Assembly (NCBI GenBank): GCA_964398315.1
Contig: CAYNMV010000017.1
Span: forward strand, 1 to 64,000
From: JADLCB01 sp964398315
GTDB lineage: Bacteria > Planctomycetota > Phycisphaerae > Tepidisphaerales > Tepidisphaeraceae
Length of the DNA stretch: 64,000 nt
Direction: 5' to 3'
Shown: one piece after another, positions 1-8,779 of the stretch
Layout of the letters: each line of letters starts with the position of its first letter
How positions within the stretch are numbered: the stretch's first letter is position 1
The notes under the pieces: model-generated
What the model was told of the DNA's origin: nothing
What the model saw: the letters and a program-made list of their open reading frames with translations, nothing else
The model's database searches: none
Position numbers and translations under genes: made by a program

Positions 1-52
1 TCGAAAACCGGTTAGCCGAAAGGCTACGGGAGTTCGAATCTCCCCCTCTCCG
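1..52 (+). tRNA. tRNA-Ser(CGA), 3' part, cut by the window edge
   Basis: The window opens inside the anticodon loop. U33 is base 1, the anticodon CGA is bases 2-4, and A37 and A38 follow. The 3' strand of the anticodon stem is ACCGG (7-11). A long variable arm with stem TAGCC/GGCTA and a GAAA loop (13-26) is diagnostic of a class II tRNA. The T arm GGGAG-TTCGAAT-CTCCC is at 28-44, the acceptor 3' strand CCTCTCC at 45-51, and the discriminator G at 52. The anticodon half matches the layout of bacterial tRNA-Ser(CGA). No CCA is encoded. The D arm and 5' acceptor strand lie outside the window. Confidence 0.93.
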
Positions 53-60
53 TTAAGTAG

Positions 61-99
61 AAGCCGTAAAGCGTTGCCAATGAACGCTTTACGGCTTTT
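61..99 (+). terminator. Rho-independent terminator after tRNA-Ser
   Basis: A perfect 15-bp stem (61-75 pairing with 83-97) closes a 7-base loop. The stem's last two T's and two more give a run of four T's ending at 99. It starts nine bases after the tRNA and is the natural end of its transcript. The AA/TT ends mean it could work on both strands. Confidence 0.85.
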
Positions 100-163
100 C
101 TCATTTCCTGGCCCTCCTATGGTGTCTGAAAGCGAATGTCTCGATGTTACCAGCAGGGCCATA

Positions 164-973
164 CTACTGCTGCTGAGCTCTTACCCGAGTTGGCGGCTGT
201 CTGGCGGCTGCGGGATCGCGGCGGAAATCGGTGGGTGTCTGGCCGCAGCGGAGGCGAAAGCGCGTGGCAAAGTGGAACTGGCTGCTGAACCCCAACCGGT
301 AGGCGATTTGCTTGATCGAAAGGTTCGTATGCAGCAGCAATGAGCGGGCTTCCTCCAGGCGCATGGCCTCGATGAACCGCATCAGTGGCATACCCGCCTG
401 CTGCCGAAAGCAATGCGCCAGCCGCGATGCCGACAGTCCGGCATGCCGTGCCACCTGCTCGACGCTCAGCGCCTCTCCCAGGTGGTGCCCGATGTACTCG
501 ATGGCCTTTTGCACGCGTTCATCACGGAAGTGCGCGTGATCGTCCCACGTGGCCAGCAGCAACACCTGTTCGACGGTGTTTTCGAGCAGGCGCGCACGAT
601 TCGTCCCGGTTGCTGCGAAATAATCTGCCAGCCGCTTCATGGCGCTGTGGATATCGGCCTGATAGGGATGACCGTTCAACGGCAGATGCAGCGTGCCGGC
701 AGGCGTTGTCGGCCAGCCCATCAGCGGTTGCCATGAGAGGCGGGGCTGTAAGAACGCGAAGACTTCCTCGCTCGGGCTGGCGTTCTGTTCGCGGTAGGGT
801 GTTCGGGGAGGGATCAGTGACAAATCGCCGGCTGGTATGGTGGCCTTGCCCGCCGCCGTGATCAACTCCAACTGGCCGCTGAGCATCAATTCCAGCGTCC
901 AGTAGGGGAACCCATCCGTCCGAACGAAAGTGTGGCCGGCGGGCAACACCATGCGTTTTACGCTCACCACCAT
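164..973 (-). CDS. AraC-family transcriptional regulator
   Basis: The 269-residue protein has an AraC layout. An N-terminal cupin-like sensing half (about residues 1-150) contains the segment GQLELITAAGKATIPAGDLSLIPPRTPY. A C-terminal double helix-turn-helix (about 160-262) contains LSVEQVARHAGLSASRLAHCFRQ and the second-helix signature IKQIAYRLGFSSQFHFATRFR. The start at 973 has an AGGTGG motif a few bases upstream; Met8 (952) is an alternative. It is divergent from the ceramidase-like gene at 1156, which makes that gene a likely target. AraC regulators with cupin domains usually bind sugars or other small ligands, but the ligand cannot be read from the sequence. The last six residues beyond the HTH are low-complexity. 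Confidence 0.9.
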   Translation of the reverse strand: MVVSVKRMVLPAGHTFVRTDGFPYWTLELMLSGQLELITAAGKATIPAGDLSLIPPRTPYREQNASPSEEVFAFLQPRLSWQPLMGWPTTPAGTLHLPLNGHPYQADIHSAMKRLADYFAATGTNRARLLENTVEQVLLLATWDDHAHFRDERVQKAIEYIGHHLGEALSVEQVARHAGLSASRLAHCFRQQAGMPLMRFIEAMRLEEARSLLLHTNLSIKQIAYRLGFSSQFHFATRFRLRCGQTPTDFRRDPAAARQPPTRVRAQQQ

Positions 974-1155
974 GCAGCCACCTCGCGCCGGCGATCACCT
1001 GGCAGTCGTTTCGTGTATGCAAATAGCACAAAACGCCATGTACAGCCAGTGTTCAACACGTCATTTTACGGGCGTTTGATGTATGCCGCGATGGGCCAGG
1101 TGGTTCGGGTGATCGGGTTGTTCGGGGTTACGGTTATTCGAGTGGAGCCTTTCCA

Positions 1156-2670
1156 ATGGGCGATGCTATGGCCGTCTGGATGGTAATCCTGGTGGGCGTG
1201 TTCATGCTGATGGCGGTGGTTGGCGGTCCGGTGGGGGCGGGCGTCCATATCGGCTGGGCGCAGACGGATATCACGCCAAGCGGACGGGTGCTGTTGCAGG
1301 GGCAGTTCTATGCGCGGGTTGCGGAGAAGGCGGCCGATCCGTTGACGGCGACCGTGCTGGTGCTCGATGGGAACGACGACCACGCGGTCCTGGTCAGTTG
1401 TGACCTGATCGCGATCGCGGACGAGCTGCGCGATGCGGTGCGCGGGCGCCTGGGCGATGTGGCAGGCCTCGATCCGAATAAGGTCATTCTCAATGCCACC
1501 CACACGCATTGCGCGCCGATACTCACGACACCCAGCGGGGAATCTGGTTTCCATTACGGGCTGGACCTGAATACCCGTCCTCCCGATGAGTTGCGGGCGT
1601 TTGTGGCGGAGCGCATCGCCGAGGCCATCAAACAGGCCTGGGCGGCACGGCAGCCGGGGCGGATCGCCTTCGGACTCGGTCACGCTGTCATCGGCCGCAA
1701 CCGCCTGGTCGTTAACCGTGCGGGCGTCTCACGCATGTACGGCAACACCAATCATCCTGATTTCAGGCATATGGAGGGGTATGAAGACCACAGCGTAGGC
1801 GTCCTGGCGACACGCAACGCGGAAGGCCGCCTGACCGGCCTGGTTGTGAACGTCGCCTGCCCGTCGCAGGTGGATGAGCATCGGTTTGAGATGACCGCCG
1901 ATTACTGGCATGAGACGCGCCAGGCGCTGCGCCATCGCCTGGGAGATGAGCAACTGTTCATCCTGCCCCAATGCGCGTTCGCCGGCGATCAGGCGCCGCA
2001 TATCTTGTACGCCCAGGCGGCTGAGAAGCGCATGATGGAACGGGCGGGCCTCACCCCCCGTGCACGCATCGCCCGCGACATCGCCGACGCCGTCGAGCAG
2101 GTGCTGACCATCCTCGGTGACACGACTGATGCAGATACTCCGCTGAGGCATCACGTTGAATCGCTGCCGTTGCCGAGGATCCCAATCACCCCGGAGATGC
2201 TCGCCTCAGCCCAGGCGGAAGCCGACAAACTCCGCGCGCAGTTCGAAGAGCAGATGCGCAAAATAGAGGCCGACCCCGCGCTCAAGAATGATCCGCAATG
2301 GTATGTCGCGCCCACCCGCCTGTACGGGCAGATGAGCTGGAACTTGCACGTCGTCACCCGCCACAAGTTGCAGCAGATGCGCAGCGAACTTCCCTGTGAG
2401 ATCCACGTGATCCGGCTGGGCGATGTCGCCATCGCCACTGTCCCCTTCGAGTACTACCTCGACTACGGCATCCAGATCAAAGCGCGCAGCCGTGCTGCGC
2501 AGACCTTCCCGGTGCAGCTGGCGGGCAGTGGCACGTATCTGTCCACCGAGCGGGCCATGCGCGGCGGCGGCTATGGCGCGCTGCCAGCCAGCAACGCCAT
2601 CAGCGCGGAGGGGGGACAGCAACTCGCTGACCGCATCATCGAGGTGATTGGGCAGCTCTGGGATAGCTGA
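1156..2670 (+). CDS. Secreted neutral/alkaline ceramidase N-domain-like hydrolase
   Basis: The 504-residue protein starts with a hydrophobic signal-type segment (residues 7-29, VWMVILVGVFMLMAVVGG). It then has the N-terminal pattern of the neutral/alkaline non-lysosomal ceramidase family: GWAQTDITP, a VLVSCDL strand, and NATHTHCAP (residues 113-121). In characterised ceramidases the equivalent His pair binds the catalytic zinc. Known neutral ceramidases are about 650-780 residues with a C-terminal immunoglobulin-like domain, and that domain is absent here. Such stand-alone versions are common in planctomycete genomes and their substrates are not established, so ceramide need not be the substrate. 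A GGAG motif precedes the 1156 start. The divergent AraC gene and the glycosidase downstream suggest a role in polymer or glycoconjugate degradation. Confidence 0.75.
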   Translation: MGDAMAVWMVILVGVFMLMAVVGGPVGAGVHIGWAQTDITPSGRVLLQGQFYARVAEKAADPLTATVLVLDGNDDHAVLVSCDLIAIADELRDAVRGRLGDVAGLDPNKVILNATHTHCAPILTTPSGESGFHYGLDLNTRPPDELRAFVAERIAEAIKQAWAARQPGRIAFGLGHAVIGRNRLVVNRAGVSRMYGNTNHPDFRHMEGYEDHSVGVLATRNAEGRLTGLVVNVACPSQVDEHRFEMTADYWHETRQALRHRLGDEQLFILPQCAFAGDQAPHILYAQAAEKRMMERAGLTPRARIARDIADAVEQVLTILGDTTDADTPLRHHVESLPLPRIPITPEMLASAQAEADKLRAQFEEQMRKIEADPALKNDPQWYVAPTRLYGQMSWNLHVVTRHKLQQMRSELPCEIHVIRLGDVAIATVPFEYYLDYGIQIKARSRAAQTFPVQLAGSGTYLSTERAMRGGGYGALPASNAISAEGGQQLADRIIEVIGQLWDS

Positions 2671-2804
2671 TCAGCCGTCGCTGGGCGTGGAGGTCGTATG
2701 ATCCGAAAGCGCGGGAACACGAAATACGATGCCCTCTGCGGTCTGAGGGATTGGCACAGCATGGTGCGACAACTGCAAACAGAGCAATGCGGGAGTAACT
2801 AGTG

Positions 2805-4829
2805 ATGTCCACTCAACCGCCAGGACGGGCAACCACCGCGCCTTGGATTCCCTACACGCTGCCGTGGGATGATGCGCCGCTGGACCTGTCGTTTCTCTAC
2901 GAGGACGAAAAGCCGGCTGGAAAGCATGGCTTTTTGACAGTCAAGGGGGATCGCTTCGTCTTTGAGGATGGACACGAAGCCCGCTTCTGGGGCACGTTGT
3001 TCAACTCGGCTGCCAACTTCCCCACCCACGACTACAGCGAGAAGGTTGCCCGGCGTCTGGCCAAGTTTGGCGTCAACATGGTGCGCCTGCATCAGATGGA
3101 TGCCGAGTGGGCAACGCCGAACATATTTCAATGCACGCGGGGCCGCCTGCGCGTCGATTCTCTGTCGTTTGACCCTGAAAGCATGGATCGGCTGGACTAT
3201 CTCATCCACTGCCTCCGGCAGGAAGGCATCTATATCTACCTGGATCAGCTCAGCCATCGGACGTTCAAATCCGGCGATGGCGTAGACAACGCCTTCGAGC
3301 TCCCGATCGCCGCTGCCCCCTACAGCAATTTCGATCCGCGTCTGATCGACTTGCAGAAGAAGTACAGCCATGACTTATGGACGCATATCAACCCTTACAC
3401 CGGCCTGGCCTACAAGGACGATCCTGCGATTGCGCTGACCGAATTTGCAAACGAGAACGATCTGTTCACGCGGACGCGCAACCTGGAGCCATACCGCTCG
3501 AGGCTGGAGGAGCGTTATCGTGCCTGGGCGAAAAGGCGCGATATTTCCCTGCCCGAAGAGCCGATCGATTTTGACCAGGCGACCGTGCCGCTGGTGCAGT
3601 TCCTGACGGAACTGCAAAATCAGTATTACGACCAGATGTACGCCTATCTTCGCGAAGTCGGGGTGAGGATTCCGGTCACCGGCAGCAACTGGAGCCTGGG
3701 GAGCATTCACCAGGCGGCGGCGGCCGGCGATCTCGACTTCGCCGACTCACATGCCTACTGGGATATGTGGAGCGATACGCGCGGGACCAACCGGCCCCTG
3801 GTGGCCGAGCCGAAGGATCACATGCTGGTGGACCTGTCGCACCGGCGACTGCTCGATAAGCCGTTTTTCGTCTCGGAGTGGGGTGTCACCTGGCCCAACG
3901 AGTGGCGCGCGACCACCCCCTTGAGCATGGCTGCCCATGCGGCGTTGCAGGGATGGAATGGCCTGACCATACACACTTACCGCTATCGTACCACCAGCCC
4001 TGTCGATCGCATGGGAGGGGTACTGCTGAACGGTGTCGGCTATCGGTTGAACTTCGACACCTTCAACGATCCCGCCAAATTCGGGCTGTTCTATCACGGC
4101 GCCCTGCTGTTTCGGCGCGGGGATGTGGATCAGGCGAAATCGACGGTCGGCATTCGCGTGTCACAGGAACAGATCGACATGCCTGACACCAGTGCGTCAC
4201 TGGGGCGCGTGATCGCGCATCAGCGGATTCCGGCGTTGGACGCACTGGTTGAGCAGCACCGCTGCGGCCTGCTCCTGCCCGGGCACGACGCCCCGGCCGA
4301 CCAGGTCATCCCCGCCACCGCTTCGGCGGCGCCTGTGCCGGATGGAGTTCTCCGCGCTGACACTGGCCAGATCGGCCGTGATCCCGGGCGGCGTATCGGC
4401 TGGATCGACACCCCTCGCACGAAGGCCGGCTATGGATTCCTCGGAACCAGCGATCCACTTCTCCTGGATGGGCTCACGCTGACAGTGAAAACGCCGTTCG
4501 CTGTCATCGCGATCAGCTCGTTGACGGATGAACCGATCCACACATCGCGCAATCTGCTGCTGACGGCCGTGGGCCGAGCCGATAACAGCGGCGCGGTCTA
4601 TAGCGAGGATCACACCCGGCGGCTGGAGATTGGTCACGCCCCGGTCCTGATCGAGGCGATCCACGCAGTCATCGAGCTGCAAACCGACCAGCCATTCCTG
4701 AAGGTGTTCTCGATCGACCCCGAAGGCTCCCTCACAGGCCGCATGCCCGCCACCTTCGCCGACGGCAAGCTGACCTTCGAGATCGGCGCGGTTTTCCCCT
4801 CGATGTACTACCTGATCCAATCGGATTGA
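2805..4829 (+). CDS. GH5-like (clan GH-A) glycoside hydrolase, no signal peptide
   Basis: The protein has 674 residues from ATG 2805; GTG 2802 is an alternative, and GGGAG at 2791-2795 fits either. The fold reads as a TIM barrel of clan GH-A. FWGTLFNSAANFPTHDYSEKVARRLAKFGVNMVRLHQMD is the typical first strands. EFANEND carries the probable acid/base Glu (about residue 217, preceded by Asn). FVSEWGVTW carries the probable nucleophile Glu (about 358). A C-terminal beta-rich region of about 200 residues follows. There is no secretion signal, so it probably acts in the cytoplasm on imported oligosaccharides. The gap from the preceding ceramidase-like gene is about 130 bp, so co-transcription is possible. 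Substrate unknown. Confidence 0.78.
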   Translation: MSTQPPGRATTAPWIPYTLPWDDAPLDLSFLYEDEKPAGKHGFLTVKGDRFVFEDGHEARFWGTLFNSAANFPTHDYSEKVARRLAKFGVNMVRLHQMDAEWATPNIFQCTRGRLRVDSLSFDPESMDRLDYLIHCLRQEGIYIYLDQLSHRTFKSGDGVDNAFELPIAAAPYSNFDPRLIDLQKKYSHDLWTHINPYTGLAYKDDPAIALTEFANENDLFTRTRNLEPYRSRLEERYRAWAKRRDISLPEEPIDFDQATVPLVQFLTELQNQYYDQMYAYLREVGVRIPVTGSNWSLGSIHQAAAAGDLDFADSHAYWDMWSDTRGTNRPLVAEPKDHMLVDLSHRRLLDKPFFVSEWGVTWPNEWRATTPLSMAAHAALQGWNGLTIHTYRYRTTSPVDRMGGVLLNGVGYRLNFDTFNDPAKFGLFYHGALLFRRGDVDQAKSTVGIRVSQEQIDMPDTSASLGRVIAHQRIPALDALVEQHRCGLLLPGHDAPADQVIPATASAAPVPDGVLRADTGQIGRDPGRRIGWIDTPRTKAGYGFLGTSDPLLLDGLTLTVKTPFAVIAISSLTDEPIHTSRNLLLTAVGRADNSGAVYSEDHTRRLEIGHAPVLIEAIHAVIELQTDQPFLKVFSIDPEGSLTGRMPATFADGKLTFEIGAVFPSMYYLIQSD

Positions 4830-5041
4830 CGATGCCCGCCAGCCAGTCGCTCACTGCGGCAGCGCTGCCTGCCAGCCGGCATTGAGCTGCTGGCAACGGG
4901 CCGGTCGGTGATCTGGTCGACCCGCTGCGGCTGGTCGGCTGAACCGGCATGGGGATGGAGGATCGGGCATCCTGGTATCGCATGCGAGCCTGGCCACCGG
5001 CGCAATCCAGCCTGGAATCCCCAGAACCCGCGCACAAAACG

Positions 5042-5070
5042 ACACAAGCCCCCGCAAAGGAGGCTTGTGT
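5042..5070 (-). terminator. Probable terminator of the leftward PEP-CTERM gene
   Basis: A 12-bp stem with one mismatch (5042-5053 with 5059-5070) and a 5-base loop lies 28 bp past the stop of the minus-strand gene. In the minus direction it is followed by CGTTTTG, a short T-run. Confidence 0.65.
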
Positions 5071-5098
5071 CGGCGATTTCAAACTCGGAAAGACTGGA

Positions 5099-5998
5099 TC
5101 AGGCACCGATGGTAGCGCGTCGGCGGCCGAGCAGGCCCACCGCTGCAAGGCCCAGTACGCCCAGGCTGGCCGGCTCGGGAACCGCTGTGATCTTCGTGTG
5201 CGTGAAGTCCCCGTTCAGGTTGTCCAGATTGTCCCACACCCAGCTATCCATATGGATCGTGAAGTTCGCGACGTAGAACCCTTCAGCTTCCGCGTTGCCC
5301 AGGCTGGGCGAATAGGTGTAGTTGCGGTTTTCGAAGATGGCGGTGAACGTTCCCGTCGCGCTTGTCGGCTCGTTTTCCGCCGTGAACACGCCCTCGTCGT
5401 ATACCCCGTTGAGACCGCTGAGCGTCAGGTCCAGGGCGTAGCTGTGGTAATACCCATAGGACCACTCCTGTCGACCGTCGAATGGCGCCGGCCACAGGCG
5501 GGCGTAGTCATGTGGCGGTTGCGAGGGATCACGGTGCGCCCCGCTGCCGGTGATCTGAATCGTAAACGCCGTGCCGTCGCTGCTGAACAGACCAGTCATC
5601 GACGTGACGGTATTGCCGTCTTGGTCACCGATCTGGAAGAACCCTTCCTGCACGTTGTTCGGATTGGCAACGCCAGAGTTGGGATTCCCGGTGATGCTGT
5701 AATACCAGGCTGTCAGGATATAGGCTTCGCGATTGCCATTGCCATCATCGGTCAGGTAAAGCGCCAGGTCGCGATTGCCGTTCTTACTCGTGATCGCGTA
5801 CGTGCCGAGGGGATTGATGCCTGCCTGGGCGTCCTCGAGACTTGCATAGCGGCTGACCGTCCCTGAATAGGCAAGGCGATCGGTTACCACGGACATCGCC
5901 GCCGCTTCCGCAGCCGGCGCGTGTGCCAGCATGGCGCCTGCCGCAATGATCGATGCGACACTCATCAGACCACCTTTGCCCAAACCACTGCACATCAT
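5099..5998 (-). CDS. PEP-CTERM sorting-domain protein, exported
   Basis: The 299-residue protein has an N-terminal signal (MMCSGLGKGG, then LMSVASIIAAGAMLAHAPAAEAAA) and ends in VPEPASLGVLGLAAVGLLGRRRATIGA. That is a classic PEP-CTERM tripartite tail of Pro-Glu-Pro, hydrophobic helix and arginine cluster. Exosortase systems are known to sort and process such tails; no exosortase gene is in this window. The body is beta-rich and rich in Asn, Gly and Thr, without a recognised catalytic motif. I chose ATG 5998 because a signal peptide follows it directly and GGAAGGA lies upstream; a frame open further upstream encodes no plausible N-terminus. A 14-bp perfect palindrome at 6017-6030 lies in the leader. 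It stands apart from the next upstream gene by 620 bp and probably has its own promoter. Confidence 0.85.
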   Translation of the reverse strand: MMCSGLGKGGLMSVASIIAAGAMLAHAPAAEAAAMSVVTDRLAYSGTVSRYASLEDAQAGINPLGTYAITSKNGNRDLALYLTDDGNGNREAYILTAWYYSITGNPNSGVANPNNVQEGFFQIGDQDGNTVTSMTGLFSSDGTAFTIQITGSGAHRDPSQPPHDYARLWPAPFDGRQEWSYGYYHSYALDLTLSGLNGVYDEGVFTAENEPTSATGTFTAIFENRNYTYSPSLGNAEAEGFYVANFTIHMDSWVWDNLDNLNGDFTHTKITAVPEPASLGVLGLAAVGLLGRRRATIGA

Positions 5999-6619
5999 CG
6001 CTTGTATCCTTCCACCCCTCTCATGAGAGGAAGATGCACCGCAAGCCCTTGCCCACTTGGAACCACTCCACGGGTGGGCTTGCCGAAAATCGTTGCTTGT
6101 TCGCAAGAGGGTTCGCTTCCGTTTGCAGGACCGCCGTGGTGAAACCAACCGGCCCCTGGAAGCTGACCTCGTGGTGTTTCAGTGTTTGTCAGTTCATCGG
6201 CTGGTGTGGTTCACTGTCACGACACATGGTCGTCGGCGAGTTGCCCTAAACATAAAGTGTATATGTGCATTGGCCACCGATTTCGCGAAGGTAGTGCCCC
6301 AAAATCGCGGCGCGGATGAGATACTGGGCAATTGGTGGGGATCAGTCTTTCAGGACAGTTTGTGTGCCCGTGCTATCGCCTCCTGGGGGGCCTCCAGCGG
6401 TCGGCGGAGCGCATGATGCCGATGAATTCGTATTGTTGCGATGCGATTTCAACCCTCAGGTGATCGTGTCGACATTGTTGCGCAGATTGCAGAAGTTGAT
6501 GGGTCGGCAGGGTATTGCCATGCATGTGGGCAACAATGTGACAGGGGACGGTGCAGGCGCCCGGCGCATGGGAAAGATAGCGTGATGAGAATCGACCTGC
6601 ATCCATCACAAGACAGTGC
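5999..6619. other. Long non-coding gap with a leader palindrome
   Basis: No convincing gene is seen in about 620 bp. The first part is the leader of the PEP-CTERM gene (minus strand), including the perfect palindrome CCTCTCATGAGAGG at 6017-6030, 19-32 bases before the start codon. The stretch 6230-6270 is AT-rich compared with its surroundings and is the likeliest promoter area, but no clear -35/-10 pair could be fixed. The remainder up to 6619 is the 3' flank of the membrane-protein gene and shows no clear terminator. Confidence 0.5.
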
Positions 6620-8698
6620 CTATCCGGGCATGATGCGTATCGGGTGGAAGTCGATGCCTGACAGGTGCAGCAGCATGCTGATGCCCAGCCAGAGCCCCGC
6701 GGCCATGGTGTCTCCGAGGATGAGGCCCAGGAAGACCGGCTTGGCCGACTGATACATCCGCGCACCGCCATACTTGACGATGATGACCTTGACCGCCCAC
6801 CCCAGCAGAAGGCTGAACCACATCTTCTGCACGGGGCTGGTATGCGTCATCAGGAATCCAACCGGGTGCAGCGGCCACCATGCCAGCCTGGCCTTGAGCA
6901 GGGCCAGCGCACCGGTAAACAGGAAGCCGCCGCCCACATGCATGAGCGGACTGTGCCGCAGGTTGAGTGTGTTGTTCTGGTAGGCCAGTGACGGGCCGAG
7001 CAGGTAGTTGGTCTGGGCATTGCTCGTGCCCCAGGTATTGATGGGCACCACCTGCTGCACATCGAGCGTGGCGGCGAAAGAGTAATTCGTCCAGATCGTG
7101 CTGCCCCAGGCAACGAAGTAGCCCACCACCAGGGCCAGCACCAGCAGCCCCAGGAAGCGCCGCCCGCGGCGTCGGCCGGCGGCGAGATCAGCGGGATCGA
7201 TCACCGACTCGCTCACCTTCAGGGCGTGGGTGGCATAGACCGGCAATGGCTCGCGGAAGTCGTAAAACGTCACCTGCAGGATGCCCGCATGGAAGAAAGT
7301 GCGGGTGGGAACGGGTGCCACACCCGTGTAGTGCATCACATATTGCCAGGGACGATAGAGCGGAAAGAGTAACTGGCCGTAGACCAGCCCCGTTTCGGCG
7401 ATGATGCGGGTGATGATCATGAAGAGCATCAGCAGGATGCTGACGACCACCACAGCGCCCAGCAGCGTGCAGCCGGCCGCCACCAGCCAGGCGCACATGA
7501 ACAGAAAGCAACCGATGAAACCCCAGAAGGCCACCGGGTAGGAGAGGTAGCGCCCTGCCGGTTCCCCCGGGCGCTCGCCTCGCAGCGCCTGGCGGATCAC
7601 CAGAAGCCAGTGAGCCCGCCCGAGATAGAGGACCATGACCGCAAACGCCAGCACCGCGCCGATGTGCTCATCCCAGGCACCTGGATTCTCCGGGTCAGCG
7701 GTGGCGGTGCCTATCAGCATCCGCCGCAACTGATCGAACAGGAAGAAGGCCCAGAGGCTGAAGGCTACCGGCGTGGAGAGAAAGTAAGCCACACCAACGA
7801 CAATCAGGTAGATCGTGACCACCTTGGCATGCCACGATACGTGGGAGAGGGGGGCTTCACTGAGCAGACCGGTCAGGTCGAAGCCCATTGGGATTTCGGA
7901 GAAATAGGTGGGCCAGTAAACCGCGCTGCCATTCCACAGCCGGATGAGCATCACAATCGTGAAGGCGATCCAGAAACCGCGCGCCCCCAGCATGGCATTG
8001 AACCAGTGGCCGGGGGCTGGACGCTCGATCAGGGCGAGCTGAATCTGCGCCAGGGGAAATGCCAGGCGCTCGTTTTCGAACCACTGGCGGCGGACGATTG
8101 TCACGAGGCAGAAAAGTGCCCCGTAGAGCGCAGCAAGGAAGAGGCCCCAGGTACAGATCGGCTGCAGCCAGGCGGCATAGGGGAGGGGGGCGTCTTCGAT
8201 CCAGCGGGTCCAGAAGCCGGTGACGATCGGATCGCTGATCCGCTCACGCACGCTCTGGCCGGCCATGCGCGGGTAGATCCACGCCGGCAGGTCCAGCCGC
8301 TCCAGCAGGTTGAGATACTCGGCATTGCCGGCAGCGTGATAGAACGGAGTCACCAGCGCTGGCGCCAGATAGCGCAGCAGGCCACTCGTGGGAAGGGTGG
8401 CACTGACCAGCGCCATCGAGAAGCAGACCGCCAGTTCACCGGAGCTGAGGGCCCACCGCGGCACGAAGCGATTGAGCGCTCCGTTGAAGACCACCAGCAC
8501 CAGCATCAGCGCCATCAGCCCCAGTGGCAGATTGTTGCCGATGAAAAAGGTGTTGTTTAGCGCGTAATCGTTATAGGGGGCAACCGCGCAGATGATCACC
8601 ACGCCGCACAAGCCGAGCAGCACGCTCCGCAGGGTGATGAACCGCTCGCGCGGTGCGGCCAGCGGGCGAGAAAGCTCGGGAGTGGTCACGGTGCTCAT
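6620..8698 (-). CDS. Polytopic membrane protein, DUF6785-like
   Basis: The 692-residue protein has many hydrophobic segments, about 12-14 predicted by eye: SVLLGLCGVVIICAVAPY, LPLGLMALMLVLVVFNGAL and others, ending WLGISMLLHLSGIDFHP. The N-terminal pattern (APYNDYALNNTFFIGNNLPLG) and the long conserved membrane body resemble the planctomycete DUF6785 family, from memory. That family recurs next to secreted hydrolases and looks distantly like oligopeptide-transporter-type carriers. A transport role is an inference. It lies 81 bp downstream of the beta-helix gene in the leftward operon starting at 14112, which suggests uptake or release of products of the secreted enzymes. No strong ribosome-binding site precedes ATG 8698. 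Confidence 0.65.
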   Translation of the reverse strand: MSTVTTPELSRPLAAPRERFITLRSVLLGLCGVVIICAVAPYNDYALNNTFFIGNNLPLGLMALMLVLVVFNGALNRFVPRWALSSGELAVCFSMALVSATLPTSGLLRYLAPALVTPFYHAAGNAEYLNLLERLDLPAWIYPRMAGQSVRERISDPIVTGFWTRWIEDAPLPYAAWLQPICTWGLFLAALYGALFCLVTIVRRQWFENERLAFPLAQIQLALIERPAPGHWFNAMLGARGFWIAFTIVMLIRLWNGSAVYWPTYFSEIPMGFDLTGLLSEAPLSHVSWHAKVVTIYLIVVGVAYFLSTPVAFSLWAFFLFDQLRRMLIGTATADPENPGAWDEHIGAVLAFAVMVLYLGRAHWLLVIRQALRGERPGEPAGRYLSYPVAFWGFIGCFLFMCAWLVAAGCTLLGAVVVVSILLMLFMIITRIIAETGLVYGQLLFPLYRPWQYVMHYTGVAPVPTRTFFHAGILQVTFYDFREPLPVYATHALKVSESVIDPADLAAGRRRGRRFLGLLVLALVVGYFVAWGSTIWTNYSFAATLDVQQVVPINTWGTSNAQTNYLLGPSLAYQNNTLNLRHSPLMHVGGGFLFTGALALLKARLAWWPLHPVGFLMTHTSPVQKMWFSLLLGWAVKVIIVKYGGARMYQSAKPVFLGLILGDTMAAGLWLGISMLLHLSGIDFHPIRIMPG

Positions 8699-8779
8699 CA
8701 GGACAGCTGTGGACCGTATGCCGGGAAGCAGGCGCTTGGGGTTCGGGGGGCGGTGGCGATCAACGGCCGCGGAGGACCG

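Noticed and set aside
4949..5866. Plus-strand open frame opposite the PEP-CTERM gene
   Set aside because: It reads across the minus-strand terminator, and the minus-strand protein has a signal peptide and PEP-CTERM tail.
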